In this document: positions 25,854-34,303 of the stretch, piece after piece
Position numbering within the stretch: the stretch's first letter is position 1
How the letters are laid out: each line of letters starts with the position of its first letter
Origin: Trebonia sp050013875
Lineage (GTDB): Bacteria; Actinomycetota; Actinomycetes; Streptosporangiales; Streptosporangiaceae
Length of the DNA stretch: 64,000 nt
Direction of reading: 5' to 3'
Assembly: GCA_050013875.1 (NCBI GenBank)
Contig: JBEKEK010000001.1
Coordinates: 152,324-216,323, forward strand
Program-made: the position numbers and the translations under genes
The notes under the pieces: model-generated
What the model was told of the DNA's origin: nothing
Database searches by the model: none
Seen by the model: only the letters and a program-made list of their open reading frames with translations

Positions 25854-26459
25854 ATGCGAAGCAAGCTAGCCATCGCGGCGGGCGGGCTCGTCCTCGCCGT
25901 CGCACTCGGCGTGCCCGCCGGAGCGCAGGCGGCGGTCACCCCATCCGGATCCGCGCCCGCCAAGGCCACCGCCGTGACAGCGGAGGGACTCTCCCTACAG
26001 AGCTGCGGTGAAATATGGAATGAGGGGCACGGGGGTGAGTACGGTTATGTTGACTACGCGGGCGATAACCCGCTGACCTTCGGACCGTACGCGGGTGCGG
26101 GCGATTCCCCGTATTTCTGCAACATCTCGGTCACCAACGTTAGTGGCGCGTTCGAGATAGGGGACCTAAGCAAAGAGAACTCCAGCGGCGAGATGCCGTG
26201 CCTGGCGGTGGATACAGCGAACGGAGAGGTCGTCGACGACTCCGTCAGCGCATGCAACCAGCACGACTATGAGTGGGACCAGTGGTACGCGATAAACACG
26301 GGCAAGACCTATCACAGCAATACCCTGTGGGAATTCGAAAACGCTGAAAACGGCGACTGCCTGACCAACTACTCCGGTGACGGCGCTGCCGCGGTCTTCG
26401 TCACATGCGACACCTACCCCAGCTACCAGTACTTCGCCTGGCCCGATTCCGATCTGTAA
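25854..26459 (+). CDS. secreted Cys-rich protein, possibly ricin-type beta-trefoil
   Basis: A 201-aa protein with a classical signal peptide (MRSKLAIAAGGLVLAVALGV, cleavage after AQA). The mature part has six Cys, enough for three disulfides, many Asp/Tyr/Trp, and motif-like pairs CLAVD ... WDQWY and CLTNY ... YQYFAW that suggest a short ricin-like fold. The ATG is preceded by AAGGAG. Function unknown; probably a binding protein. It lies in the segment bounded by the dppC repeats. Confidence 0.7.
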   Translation: MRSKLAIAAGGLVLAVALGVPAGAQAAVTPSGSAPAKATAVTAEGLSLQSCGEIWNEGHGGEYGYVDYAGDNPLTFGPYAGAGDSPYFCNISVTNVSGAFEIGDLSKENSSGEMPCLAVDTANGEVVDDSVSACNQHDYEWDQWYAINTGKTYHSNTLWEFENAENGDCLTNYSGDGAAAVFVTCDTYPSYQYFAWPDSDL

Positions 26460-26552
26460 GAGAAGGCCAAGTAACTGTCATGGTTCCCGGGCCACTCAAT
26501 CGGCGGTCCGGGAACTGCAGTAGCGGCGGCGAAGGTGTCGGTTAGGGGCCCG

Positions 26553-28172
26553 CTATCCGCTGGGGGTGGTGGGGGGCGGGTGGTTTTGGATGACCTGTCC
26601 CTGGGGGCCGGCGGCGCGGACGGTTCCGTCCGGCAGGAGTTCGATTTTCCATCCCCAACGGTGAATACAGATGTCGTGATGAAACTGGCAGAGCAGGATG
26701 CAGTCTTTGACGCTGGTAGGCCCGCCGTCTTTCTTGTGCGTGATGTGGTGCACGTCGGAGACTGCGGCGGGTCGGTCGCAGCCGCCCGGCCACGCGCAGT
26801 GCTTGTCGCGGGCGATGACCGCGCGGCGGATGGAGTCGGGGATGTGGTTGCTGTAGCCGATGTCGAGGAGAACGCTCCTGCGGTTGAGCTGGTTGCCCAG
26901 GAGGGTGCGGCGCAGGGCGGAGGCGAGGGCGCCGGGTCCGGAGACGAAGTCGATCGCGAGCTTGGCCAGGCCGTAGAGCAGCTCTTCCTGTTCCTGGGGT
27001 GGCAGCGACTGCGGGCAGAGGCCGTGGACGGTCTGGCAGGGCCCGGCGGGCGGGCCGGGGACGCCGCCCGGGTGCGGCCCGCAGCGGCAGTGGCGGGCAC
27101 GGTTGCCGCGGTCGGTGAGCAGGGCGATCATCTGGGCGATGACGCCCCAGTCGGGGGCGCCGGTGACGACGGGGACGATCAGGGCGTCGCAGGCGGCCGC
27201 CTCGGCGTCCTTGCCGGTGAGGTAGCCGTGCTCCCCGGCCCGGGCCCGCAGCCACGCCTCCTCCACCGCCGGGGCGCCGGGCATCCCGCGCAGGGCCGAC
27301 AGCGGGATCTGGACCTCGACGCGGGTGTCGGAGCCGGCCCGGTCGGGCACCATCTTCGCGCGGATGAGGAGCTCGCAGCCCTCCTGCAGCGCGTCGTGGA
27401 ACCGCTGCGCCGCCGTCCGGTCGTCCTCCGGGCCTCGCCTCTTCCCCAAAGCCTCCAGGACCGCGTTGACCGCCGCCGCGCACTCCGGCGTCAGGTTCCC
27501 GGCCAGCCGCCCGGCGCCGTCCATGGTGGTGTCGAGCTGGACGAAGCGGTCCTCGAATCCTTTGCCGGGCGGGTCATCGTCGGGGTGCTGGGATCGCCAG
27601 GCCTCGTAGGCGGCCTGGGCGATGACCCGCAGCCCGTCCAGGTCCGCCCCGGCCTGCGCGGCTTCCAGCAGGATCTGGTCGGCGTCTCGCTGCATCTCCG
27701 GATCGCCGATCTTGCCGGTCCAGCCGGCCATCTCCCGCGCCCACGAGATCGTCACCGCCCCGCCGGCGGCGGCGTCGTCCAGCAACGGGTGGCGGCCGAG
27801 GAGGCGCATGTGGCGGACGGCGGCCTTGGCGTCTTTGCGGCCCAGGCCGGTGCGGGCGGCGAGCCAGGCGGCGGTGGTGGCGTAGCCGTCGGCGTCGTGG
27901 GCGCTGTCGGCGTCGAACCGGCGCAGCAGCGCGTTCTGCGCGGCGGTCAGCGCGGACTGGATCGCGCCGATCTGCATCAGGGCCTCGCCGCAGGCGGCGC
28001 CGTCCAGGTCGCGGCCGGCCGGTGAGTTGAGGTAGTCCGCCATGGCGCACCCGGCCCGCAGCGCGTCGGCCACGCTGGCGAAACCCGTACTGACGGGGCC
28101 GGCGGGGCCGGCTCCGGCGCCAAGGCCAAGGCCAAGGCCGGGGCCGGGGCCGGGGCTGTCGTCGGTGCCCAT
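26553..28172 (-). CDS. DUF222 domain HNH endonuclease
   Basis: A 539-aa protein. A Gly/Pro-rich N-terminal 28 residues is followed by the helical DUF222 domain (about 35-370) and a C-terminal HNH nuclease (VHHITHKKDGGPTSVKDCI, then LCQFHHD; about 455-495). The ATG follows GGGAGG. Such genes are common and often multicopy in actinobacteria, and their biological role is not settled. It sits inside the 4.3-kb segment between the dppC repeats, so a link to that rearrangement is possible but unproven. Confidence 0.88.
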   Translation of the reverse strand: MGTDDSPGPGPGLGLGLGAGAGPAGPVSTGFASVADALRAGCAMADYLNSPAGRDLDGAACGEALMQIGAIQSALTAAQNALLRRFDADSAHDADGYATTAAWLAARTGLGRKDAKAAVRHMRLLGRHPLLDDAAAGGAVTISWAREMAGWTGKIGDPEMQRDADQILLEAAQAGADLDGLRVIAQAAYEAWRSQHPDDDPPGKGFEDRFVQLDTTMDGAGRLAGNLTPECAAAVNAVLEALGKRRGPEDDRTAAQRFHDALQEGCELLIRAKMVPDRAGSDTRVEVQIPLSALRGMPGAPAVEEAWLRARAGEHGYLTGKDAEAAACDALIVPVVTGAPDWGVIAQMIALLTDRGNRARHCRCGPHPGGVPGPPAGPCQTVHGLCPQSLPPQEQEELLYGLAKLAIDFVSGPGALASALRRTLLGNQLNRRSVLLDIGYSNHIPDSIRRAVIARDKHCAWPGGCDRPAAVSDVHHITHKKDGGPTSVKDCILLCQFHHDICIHRWGWKIELLPDGTVRAAGPQGQVIQNHPPPTTPSG

Positions 28173-28247
28173 GGCGAACTACCTCCCTCCCGGGGTCAGC
28201 GCGTTGGCTTGGTGACTTCGCAGCGCCGGTGACGGCGCCGGGGGCTC

Positions 28248-28284
28248 TGCTGCGGGGCCCTGCTGCGGGGCCCTGCTGCGGGCC
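28248..28284. repeat. 13-bp tandem repeat, about three copies
   Basis: TGCTGCGGGGCCC occurs twice perfectly and a third time in shortened form, 75-110 bp upstream of the HNH gene start. Confidence 0.8.
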
Positions 28285-28285
28285 G

Positions 28286-28606
28286 CCTGCACTTTTTCAG
28301 ACTACCTGTGCAGGCAATGTATTTCAATGGTGCTACCAAGATCGTTTGTTCGAAATTACTGTGCTGCATGTGACGTACGTGTGACGTTTGATGACCTGAT
28401 GGTACGGTGACTCTCGAAAATCGCCTTCAACCTCATCGGGGAGTCGATCCGCGACTCCCTCGGCGTCCGCCTCCGTTCGCCCCCTAGGCTGGTGCCTGGC
28501 CGTGACTGGCGCGGGTGGGTCACCACCGGGGAACGGCCGTGACCGGGATGTGAACGCCGTCCGCCTGGGCGTCTCCGTCAGCTTCTGCACGCTGAGGAGA
28601 CCTAGG
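28286..28606. other. gene-free stretch between the HNH gene and the AICAR transformylase
   Basis: It holds an AT-richer zone (28290-28400) with the palindrome ACGTACGT at 28373-28380, the second dppC tail copy, and then about 120 bp leading to GAGGAG and the next start. No additional gene seen. Confidence 0.5.
28420..28485 (+). repeat. 66-bp direct repeat, copy 2 (detached dppC tail)
   Basis: Identical to 24078-24143 at 64 of 66 positions. One change turns the dppC stop TAG into TCG. It has no gene body upstream, so it is a detached fragment. Confidence 0.95.
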
Positions 28607-29767
28607 ATGCGGCTCAGGTACGGAATGAACCCCCAGCAGGCGGTGGCCTATGCGGCACCGGTCCTGCCCGACAGCTGGCCGGTCCGGGTGGTGCACGGGC
28701 AGCCGTCGCTCATCAACATGCTCGACGCGCTCGGCGGCTGGCAGCTCGTCCGCGAGGCGGGCCAGCTGCTCGGCCGGCCCGCCGCCGCGTCGTTCAAGCA
28801 CACGTCGCCGGCCGGCGTGGCCCTGGCCGGTTCCGTCGATGAGGTCGCGGCCGCCCCTTACGGGAGGACCGCGGGCGATGGCATCAGCGGCGTGGCCAGC
28901 GCCTACCTCCGTGCCAGGGACGCCGACCCGAAGTCCTCCTACGGCGACTTCGCCGCCGTCTCCCGCCCGGTCGACATGGACCTGGCCAACCTGCTGACGG
29001 GCGTGGTCTGCGACGGCATCATCGCCCCCGGCTACGACCAGGGAACGGTCGCCGTGCTCAGCCGGAAGAAGAACGGCCGGTTCCTCGTCATGGAGGCGGA
29101 CCCGGCGTTCACGCCGCCGCCAACGGAATCGCGTGAGGTCTTCGGCCTGCGCCTCACGCAGGAACGCGACGAGACGCCGCTGTCGGCCGAGCTGCTCCAA
29201 ATCGTCACCGGGCCTCCCCCCGGGGAAGCGGCGGTGAGCGACCTGCTGCTTGGCATGGCTGTCTTGCGTCAGACGCAGTCCAACTCGGTCTGCTATGTGC
29301 GAGACGGTATGACGTTGGGCATCGGAGCCGGCCAGCAGTCCCGCGTGGACTGCACCCGGTTGGCCGGCGCGAAGACCGGCACCTGGTGGCTGCGCCGCCA
29401 CCCGTCCATCCGCGACCTGTCCTTCGCGTCCGGCCTCACCCGGCAGGACAAGATCAACTGGCAGCTCCGCCTGATCGAGGCTGACTTGACCGGGCAAGAG
29501 CGCGGCCACTTGGCACAGGTGCTGACCGAGCCCGCCACCGAGCTGGGCCCGGCCCAGCGCACGCAATGGGGACAGCGCCTAACCGGGGTGGCGTTCGCGT
29601 CAGACGGCCATCTCCCCTTCCGCGACAACGTCGACCACGCCCACCGCCACGGCGTCAGCTGCATCGCCGAGCCCGGTGGGTCCATCCGCGGCGACCAAGT
29701 CGCCAGCGCCTGCGAGGAGTACGGCATCACCCTCGCCCGCACCGGCCTCAGGCTGTTCCAGCACTGA
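28607..29767 (+). CDS. stand-alone AICAR transformylase (PurH C-terminal-type)
   Basis: A 386-aa protein matching only the formyltransferase half of PurH: LRYGMNPQQAVAYAAP at the start, the Lys-His pair in SFKHTSPAGVAL near 66, SDGHLPFRDNVDHAHRHGVS, and EPGGSIRGDQV near the end. The N-terminal IMP cyclohydrolase domain is absent. It should transfer formyl from 10-formyl-THF to AICAR. The ATG follows GAGGAG. A normal purH is presumably elsewhere, making this a second, perhaps specialised, copy. It is convergent with a LysR gene and overlaps its end by 20 bases. Confidence 0.85.
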   Translation: MRLRYGMNPQQAVAYAAPVLPDSWPVRVVHGQPSLINMLDALGGWQLVREAGQLLGRPAAASFKHTSPAGVALAGSVDEVAAAPYGRTAGDGISGVASAYLRARDADPKSSYGDFAAVSRPVDMDLANLLTGVVCDGIIAPGYDQGTVAVLSRKKNGRFLVMEADPAFTPPPTESREVFGLRLTQERDETPLSAELLQIVTGPPPGEAAVSDLLLGMAVLRQTQSNSVCYVRDGMTLGIGAGQQSRVDCTRLAGAKTGTWWLRRHPSIRDLSFASGLTRQDKINWQLRLIEADLTGQERGHLAQVLTEPATELGPAQRTQWGQRLTGVAFASDGHLPFRDNVDHAHRHGVSCIAEPGGSIRGDQVASACEEYGITLARTGLRLFQH

Positions 29768-30656
29768 GAACTGTTCCAGCACTGAGAAGCGGCGGTGCGG
29801 ACGTTTCGTGCTGCCTGAGCGCGGCGGCCACGAACGACGCGACCAGCGGCCGCCGGTCCTGCTCGTTCCAGGCGAGCACGAGGCGGCTGGGCGGCGCGTC
29901 GGCCACCGGGACGCAGACCAGGCCGGCCCCGACCGGTTCCACCAGTGAGCGCGGCAGCACCGCGATCATCCGGCTCACCGTGATCATCTGGAGGAGCTGG
30001 ACCACGTCGGCGACCTCGGGACCGGTGCCGTCGCCGCCGGGAATTCCTTTCCCGCGCGGCAGCTTCCAGCGCGGCAGCGTCTCACCCTCCAGATCGGACA
30101 TCCGCACCGAGGCGCACCCGGCCAGCCGGTGCCCGGACGGGAGGATGGCCACCCGGTCCTCGACGAGCAGCGTCTCGTGGTCCAGTCCGTCGAGGTCGTC
30201 GAACGGCGCGTAGAGCAGACCGACGTCGGCCCGGCCGTCGCGCAGGAAGTCGGCCCGGTCGGCGGGACCGCTGAACAGAATGTCGACCCGGCGGGCGTCG
30301 GGCTGGTGAGAGTACTCACCCAAGATCGGTGACAGCAGGCCCGCGTCGCCCCCGGGCTTGAGCACGAGCCGCAGGTCGGCCTGGGTAGCGGCGGCGCGCC
30401 TGGCGCTGCGGGCGGCGGCGCTGACCGCGTTGAGCGCATGCCGCCCGTGTTCCCGCAGCGCCTCCCCGGCCGGGGTGAGCTCGACGTGCCGGCTGGAGCG
30501 GATGAACAGCGTGACGCCGAGCCGGGTCTCGGTCCGCTGGATCGCCTTCGACAGTGCCGGCTGGGCGATCGACAACCGGTCGGCGGCCCGGCCGAAGTGC
30601 AGCTCGTCGGCGACCGCGATGAAGTACTCAAGCTCGCGGGTCTCCAGTTCGATCAT
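29748..30656 (-). CDS. LysR family transcriptional regulator
   Basis: A 302-aa protein with the usual N-terminal HTH (ELEYFIAVADELHFGRAADR and LSIAQPALSKAIQ) and a C-terminal periplasmic-binding-protein-like effector domain. It diverges from a 105-aa gene over a 70-bp gap, its likely target. The final residues come from an 18-bp tandem duplication. Confidence 0.92.
   Translation of the reverse strand: MIELETRELEYFIAVADELHFGRAADRLSIAQPALSKAIQRTETRLGVTLFIRSSRHVELTPAGEALREHGRHALNAVSAAARSARRAAATQADLRLVLKPGGDAGLLSPILGEYSHQPDARRVDILFSGPADRADFLRDGRADVGLLYAPFDDLDGLDHETLLVEDRVAILPSGHRLAGCASVRMSDLEGETLPRWKLPRGKGIPGGDGTGPEVADVVQLLQMITVSRMIAVLPRSLVEPVGAGLVCVPVADAPPSRLVLAWNEQDRRPLVASFVAAALRQHETSAPPLLSAGTVLSAGTA
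29753..29788. repeat. 18-bp tandem duplication at the convergent 3' ends
   Basis: CTGTTCCAGCACTGAGAA occurs twice in tandem. It carries the transformylase stop and encodes the repeated SAGT of the LysR C-terminus (LSAGTVLSAGTA). Confidence 0.9.
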
Positions 30657-30726
30657 GCCTCCAGGTTATCGCTTGATACCGAACCTGTCTTGGACACCGG
30701 CGGCGATTGCCAGGGAAACTTGGAGC

Positions 30727-31044
30727 ATGATCAACCACACGATGATCGTTTCCTTCGATCACCCGCTGCCGGACGCCGAGCTCGACCAATATCTCGCAGA
30801 CATCGAACGGGCCGTGCTTGACACCGGTTACGTGCAGTCGGTCGCGACTCGGCGGCACATCCCCATCCCCGGTGAGGAGGCGATTCCGGCCTTGATCGCG
30901 ACCGCGATCGTGCAGCTCGCACTGGCCGACACCGACGCGCTGGCGAAGGCGTTCACCGCACCTGGCCTGCACGAGGTCATCGAGCACTGGCAGTCGCGGC
31001 ATCCGTACAAGGTCGGCTGGGCGAACCACGAGCCGCTGTCGTAA
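30727..31044 (+). CDS. hypothetical protein, 105 aa, LysR-divergent
   Basis: Small soluble protein with alternating strand/helix pattern (HTMIVSFDHPLPDAELDQYL; TAIVQLALADTDALAKAF) suggestive of a ferredoxin-like alpha/beta barrel as in Dabb/EthD-type proteins, but the family is not certain. The ATG follows TTGGAGC. It is divergent from the LysR gene and probably regulated by it. Confidence 0.7.
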   Translation: MINHTMIVSFDHPLPDAELDQYLADIERAVLDTGYVQSVATRRHIPIPGEEAIPALIATAIVQLALADTDALAKAFTAPGLHEVIEHWQSRHPYKVGWANHEPLS

Positions 31045-31063
31045 GCAGCGCCTTCAGAAAGGC

Positions 31064-31816
31064 TCAGGCGAGCTGAGTCCGCAGCTGCTCGGCGGCGGTG
31101 CGCAGCGCGGACACGGCGGCCGTGATGAGGTCGTCGGTCATGCGCGCGGCCGGGCCTGATACCGAGACGGCCATGGGGGCCGCGCCGGGCAGGCCGACGG
31201 CGACACAGCGGACACCGACCTCCATCTCGCCCTCATCGAGGGCGTAGCCGCGGGCGCGGATGAGCGCGATCTCGGCGTGCAGGGCGGCCGGGTCGGTGAT
31301 GGTGCCGGCCGTCTGCGCGGCCAGCGGGGCGGCGGCGATCAGCTGGCCTGCCTGGGCGGCGGGAACGGCGGCAAGCAGCGCCTTGCCGACGCCGGTGCAA
31401 TGCAGCGCCACCCGGTTGCCCACCTCGGTGAAGGTCCGCATCGTGTGCCTGCCAGGGACCTGGGCGACGTACTCGGCGCGGCCCTGGGTGAGCACCGCGA
31501 GATTGGCCGACTCACCGGTCACCTCGGCCAGCGCGTGCAGGACCGGCAGCGCCCGCGCGCCCAGCAGCGCGTGCGCGTCGGCGCCAAGCGGGACGAGGCG
31601 GGAGCCGAGGCTGTAGCGCCGGTCGGGCAGCTGCCGAAGGTAGCCGCGGTCCGCCAGCGTGCCCGCCAGCCGGTGCAGCGTCGGCGCGGGCAGGCCGCAG
31701 GCGGCGGCGAGATCACCGAGGCTGGCGGTGCCGCCCGCCGCCGCGAGCGCCTCAAGCACATCGAGCGCCCGGTGAACCGACTGCACGCCGCCTTCAGCGG
31801 CCCTGGCCTGGGTCAA
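31064..31816 (-). CDS. IclR family transcriptional regulator
   Basis: A 250-aa protein. The N-terminal winged helix is RALDVLEALAAAGGTASLGD followed by LAAACGLPAPTLHRLAGTL. The effector domain includes LHCTGVGKALLAAVP and RGYALDEGEMEVGVRCVAVG. TTG at 31816 was selected because GGAGAGG lies six bases upstream. It diverges from malate synthase G across an operator array, so it probably represses or activates that gene in response to glyoxylate or a related acid. Confidence 0.92.
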   Translation of the reverse strand: MTQARAAEGGVQSVHRALDVLEALAAAGGTASLGDLAAACGLPAPTLHRLAGTLADRGYLRQLPDRRYSLGSRLVPLGADAHALLGARALPVLHALAEVTGESANLAVLTQGRAEYVAQVPGRHTMRTFTEVGNRVALHCTGVGKALLAAVPAAQAGQLIAAAPLAAQTAGTITDPAALHAEIALIRARGYALDEGEMEVGVRCVAVGLPGAAPMAVSVSGPAARMTDDLITAAVSALRTAAEQLRTQLA

Positions 31817-31900
31817 CGCGCACCTCTCCGCTCTCTGGGTATTCGCCTGGCCCCGCCACCCGGATTGACGCCGGCGCGGAGAGGGGCCTATGGTCAGAGT

Positions 31901-31976
31901 ATTCCACAATACGATTCACATATTCCACGATACGGAATTTGTGCGATACGGAATCTGTGCGACACGGAATCTGTGC
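31901..31976. promoter_or_regulatory. IclR-type operator array between the regulator and glcB
   Basis: ATTCCACGATACGGAAT (31922-31938) is an inverted repeat ATTCC-N7-GGAAT. A related half-site cluster precedes it (31901-31917). Three tandem 16-bp copies of GATACGGAATCTGTGC or close variants follow (31929-31976). Such clustered sites are common for IclR proteins. Confidence 0.65.
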
Positions 31977-32012
31977 GACGCCGACGGCGTCCGAAGGACG
32001 GAGGGCAGCATC

Positions 32013-34208
32013 GTGGCTGACCGCACTCAGGCAGCTGGACTGCAGATCGCGACGCCCCTGTACCGCTTTGTCGCGGACGAGGCACTGCCCGCGGCCGGAC
32101 TCGGCCTGGCCGAGGCCACGTTCTGGGACGGCGTGGCGGGGATCATCGCCGACCTCACCCCGGTCAACCGTGACCTGCTCCGCCGCCGCGATGAGCTGCA
32201 GGCCGCGATCGACTCCTGGCACCGGGCGAACGCCGGGCAGCCGCATGACGCCGCCAAGTACCGGGCGTTCCTCGAGGAGATCGGGTATCTGGTCCCCGAC
32301 CCTGGACCATTCCAGATCGGCACCGAGGGGGTTGACCCGGAGATCGCGTCGGTGGCCGGCCCGCAACTCGTCGTCCCGGTGACCAACGCCCGCTTCGCGA
32401 TCAACGCGGCCAACGCGCGCTGGGGATCGCTGTACGACGCGTTCTACGGCACCGATGCCATCCCGGAGACCGACGGGGCCGTCAGGGCGGGTGCCTACAA
32501 CCCGGTCCGGGGCCAGCGGGTCATCGTCGCGGTGCGGGCCTTCCTCGACCAGGCGGTCCCGCTCGACGGCGCCTCGCACCGCGAGGTGACCGGGTACTCC
32601 GTCACCGCGGACGGCCTCGCCGCGCAGACCCCGGGCGGAACCGTCAGCCTGGCTGACCCGGCCGCGTTCGCTGGTTACGTGGGCGACCCCGCCGCGCCGT
32701 CCCGGGTGCTGCTGCGCCAGCACGGCCTGCACATCGAGCTTGTCATCGACCGGGCAGGCGCGATCGGCGGCGCGGACCCAGCCGGGATCCAGGACGTGCT
32801 GGCCGAGGCCGCGGTCACCACCATCATCGACTTCGAGGACTCCATCGCCGCGGTCGACGCCGAGGACAAGGTCATCGCCTACCGCAACTGGCTCGGCCTC
32901 AACACCGGCGACCTGAGCGCGCCGGTCGAGAAGAACGGCCGGTCCTTCACCCGCCGCCTCGACCCCGACCGCGTCTACACCGCCCCCGATGGCGGCCCGG
33001 TTACCCTCCCTGGCCGATCGATGCTGCTGGTCAGGAACGTCGGCCACCTGATGACGACCGACGCCATCCTCGACGCCGACGGGGCCGAGGTCTTCGAGGG
33101 CATCCTGGATGCCATCGTCACCACGCTGGCGGCACTGCCGGGCCTGCGGGCCGACGCGGAGCGGCGCAACAGCCGGACCGGATCGGTCTACATCGTCAAG
33201 CCCAAGCAGCACGGCCCGGACGAGGTGGCCTTCACCGCCGCGCTCTTCGCCCGGGTGGAGGCGTTGCTCGGGCTGCCGCCGAACACGCTCAAGATCGGCT
33301 TGATGGACGAGGAACGGCGCACCTCGCTGAACCTCGCCGCCGCCATCCACGCCGCCAGCGACCGCATCGTGTTCATCAACACCGGCTTCCTCGACCGCAC
33401 CGGCGATGAGATCCACACCTCGATGGAAGCCGGGCCGGTGACACGCAAGGCCGACATGAGGAAGCAGCCGTGGATTCTCGCCTACGAGGACAGCAACGTG
33501 GACGCCGGCCTCGCGCACGGCCTGGCCGGTCACGCGCAGATCGGCAAGGGCATGTGGACCATGCCCGACCTGATGGCGGACATGCTGGCCCAGAAGATCG
33601 CCCACCCGCGGGCAGGCGCCTCCACCGCGTGGGTCCCCTCCCCCACCGCCGCGACCCTGCACGCCCTGCACTATCACCAGGTCGACGTCCATCAGCGCCA
33701 GGAAGAGCTCGCCAGCCGGAAGCCGGCGGCGCTGGAGGAGATGCTCCGCCTCCCGCTGGCCGACCCGTCGGCCTGGTCCGACGCTGACCGGCAGAACGAG
33801 ATCGACCTCAACGTCCAGTCCATCCTCGGCTACGTGGTCCGCTGGGTCGACCAGGGCATCGGCTGCTCCAAGGTGCCCGACATCAATGACGTCGCCCTCA
33901 TGGAGGACCGGGCCACACTGCGGATCTCCAGCCAGCTGCTCGCCAACTGGCTCCGCCACGGCGTCATCACGGCCGGCCAGGTCACCGACAGCCTCCGCCG
34001 GCTGGCGGTGGTGGTGGACGCGCAGAACGCCGGCGACCCCAACTACCGCCCGATGGCGCCTGACTTCGACGCCAGCATCGCGTTCCAGGCCGCGTCCGAC
34101 CTCATCTTCAACGGCGCCGCTCAGCCCAACGGCTACACCGAGCCCATCCTGCACCGCCGTCGGCGCGAGGCGAAGGCCGCGGCCGCCGCTAAGAACGACA
34201 ACCACTAG
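32013..34208 (+). CDS. glcB: malate synthase G
   Basis: A 731-aa protein, the normal length of the monomeric G isoform. It condenses glyoxylate with acetyl-CoA to malate. Signatures include TTIIDFEDSIAAVDAEDK, GLMDEERRTSLNLAA, and the active-site block SKVPDINDVALMEDRATLRI. GTG at 32013 follows GGAGGG. It is followed by a strong terminator, so it is a single-gene unit controlled with the divergent IclR gene. Confidence 0.97.
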   Translation: MADRTQAAGLQIATPLYRFVADEALPAAGLGLAEATFWDGVAGIIADLTPVNRDLLRRRDELQAAIDSWHRANAGQPHDAAKYRAFLEEIGYLVPDPGPFQIGTEGVDPEIASVAGPQLVVPVTNARFAINAANARWGSLYDAFYGTDAIPETDGAVRAGAYNPVRGQRVIVAVRAFLDQAVPLDGASHREVTGYSVTADGLAAQTPGGTVSLADPAAFAGYVGDPAAPSRVLLRQHGLHIELVIDRAGAIGGADPAGIQDVLAEAAVTTIIDFEDSIAAVDAEDKVIAYRNWLGLNTGDLSAPVEKNGRSFTRRLDPDRVYTAPDGGPVTLPGRSMLLVRNVGHLMTTDAILDADGAEVFEGILDAIVTTLAALPGLRADAERRNSRTGSVYIVKPKQHGPDEVAFTAALFARVEALLGLPPNTLKIGLMDEERRTSLNLAAAIHAASDRIVFINTGFLDRTGDEIHTSMEAGPVTRKADMRKQPWILAYEDSNVDAGLAHGLAGHAQIGKGMWTMPDLMADMLAQKIAHPRAGASTAWVPSPTAATLHALHYHQVDVHQRQEELASRKPAALEEMLRLPLADPSAWSDADRQNEIDLNVQSILGYVVRWVDQGIGCSKVPDINDVALMEDRATLRISSQLLANWLRHGVITAGQVTDSLRRLAVVVDAQNAGDPNYRPMAPDFDASIAFQAASDLIFNGAAQPNGYTEPILHRRRREAKAAAAAKNDNH

Positions 34209-34212
34209 CCCG

Positions 34213-34255
34213 AACGCACGCGGCTTACTGCTGGAGGGTAAGCCGCGTGCGTTCC
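34213..34255 (+). terminator. strong intrinsic terminator after glcB
   Basis: Perfect 17-bp stem GAACGCACGCGGCTTAC / GTAAGCCGCGTGCGTTC with a nine-base loop, four bases after the malate synthase stop, followed by CTCTTAAG. It also ends transcription from the convergent side. Confidence 0.9.
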
Positions 34256-34303
34256 TCTTAAGCTGACTTTGATCCTGGGTTTCTCGTCGGGCGCGGCGCG
34301 GAG

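Noticed and set aside
26535..28025. A long frame antisense to the DUF222-HNH gene
   Set aside because: Shadow of the real gene, which has DUF222 and HNH motifs and a proper ribosome binding site.
31929..31976. CRISPR-like repeats
   Set aside because: The three 16-bp units are directly adjacent with no spacers, fit an operator array, and no cas gene is near.
31794..34205. An 803-codon open frame antisense to malate synthase G
   Set aside because: It mirrors the codon structure of a well-supported enzyme, has no ribosome binding site and its product is low-complexity and Val/Asp/Gly-rich. High GC makes such antisense frames common.
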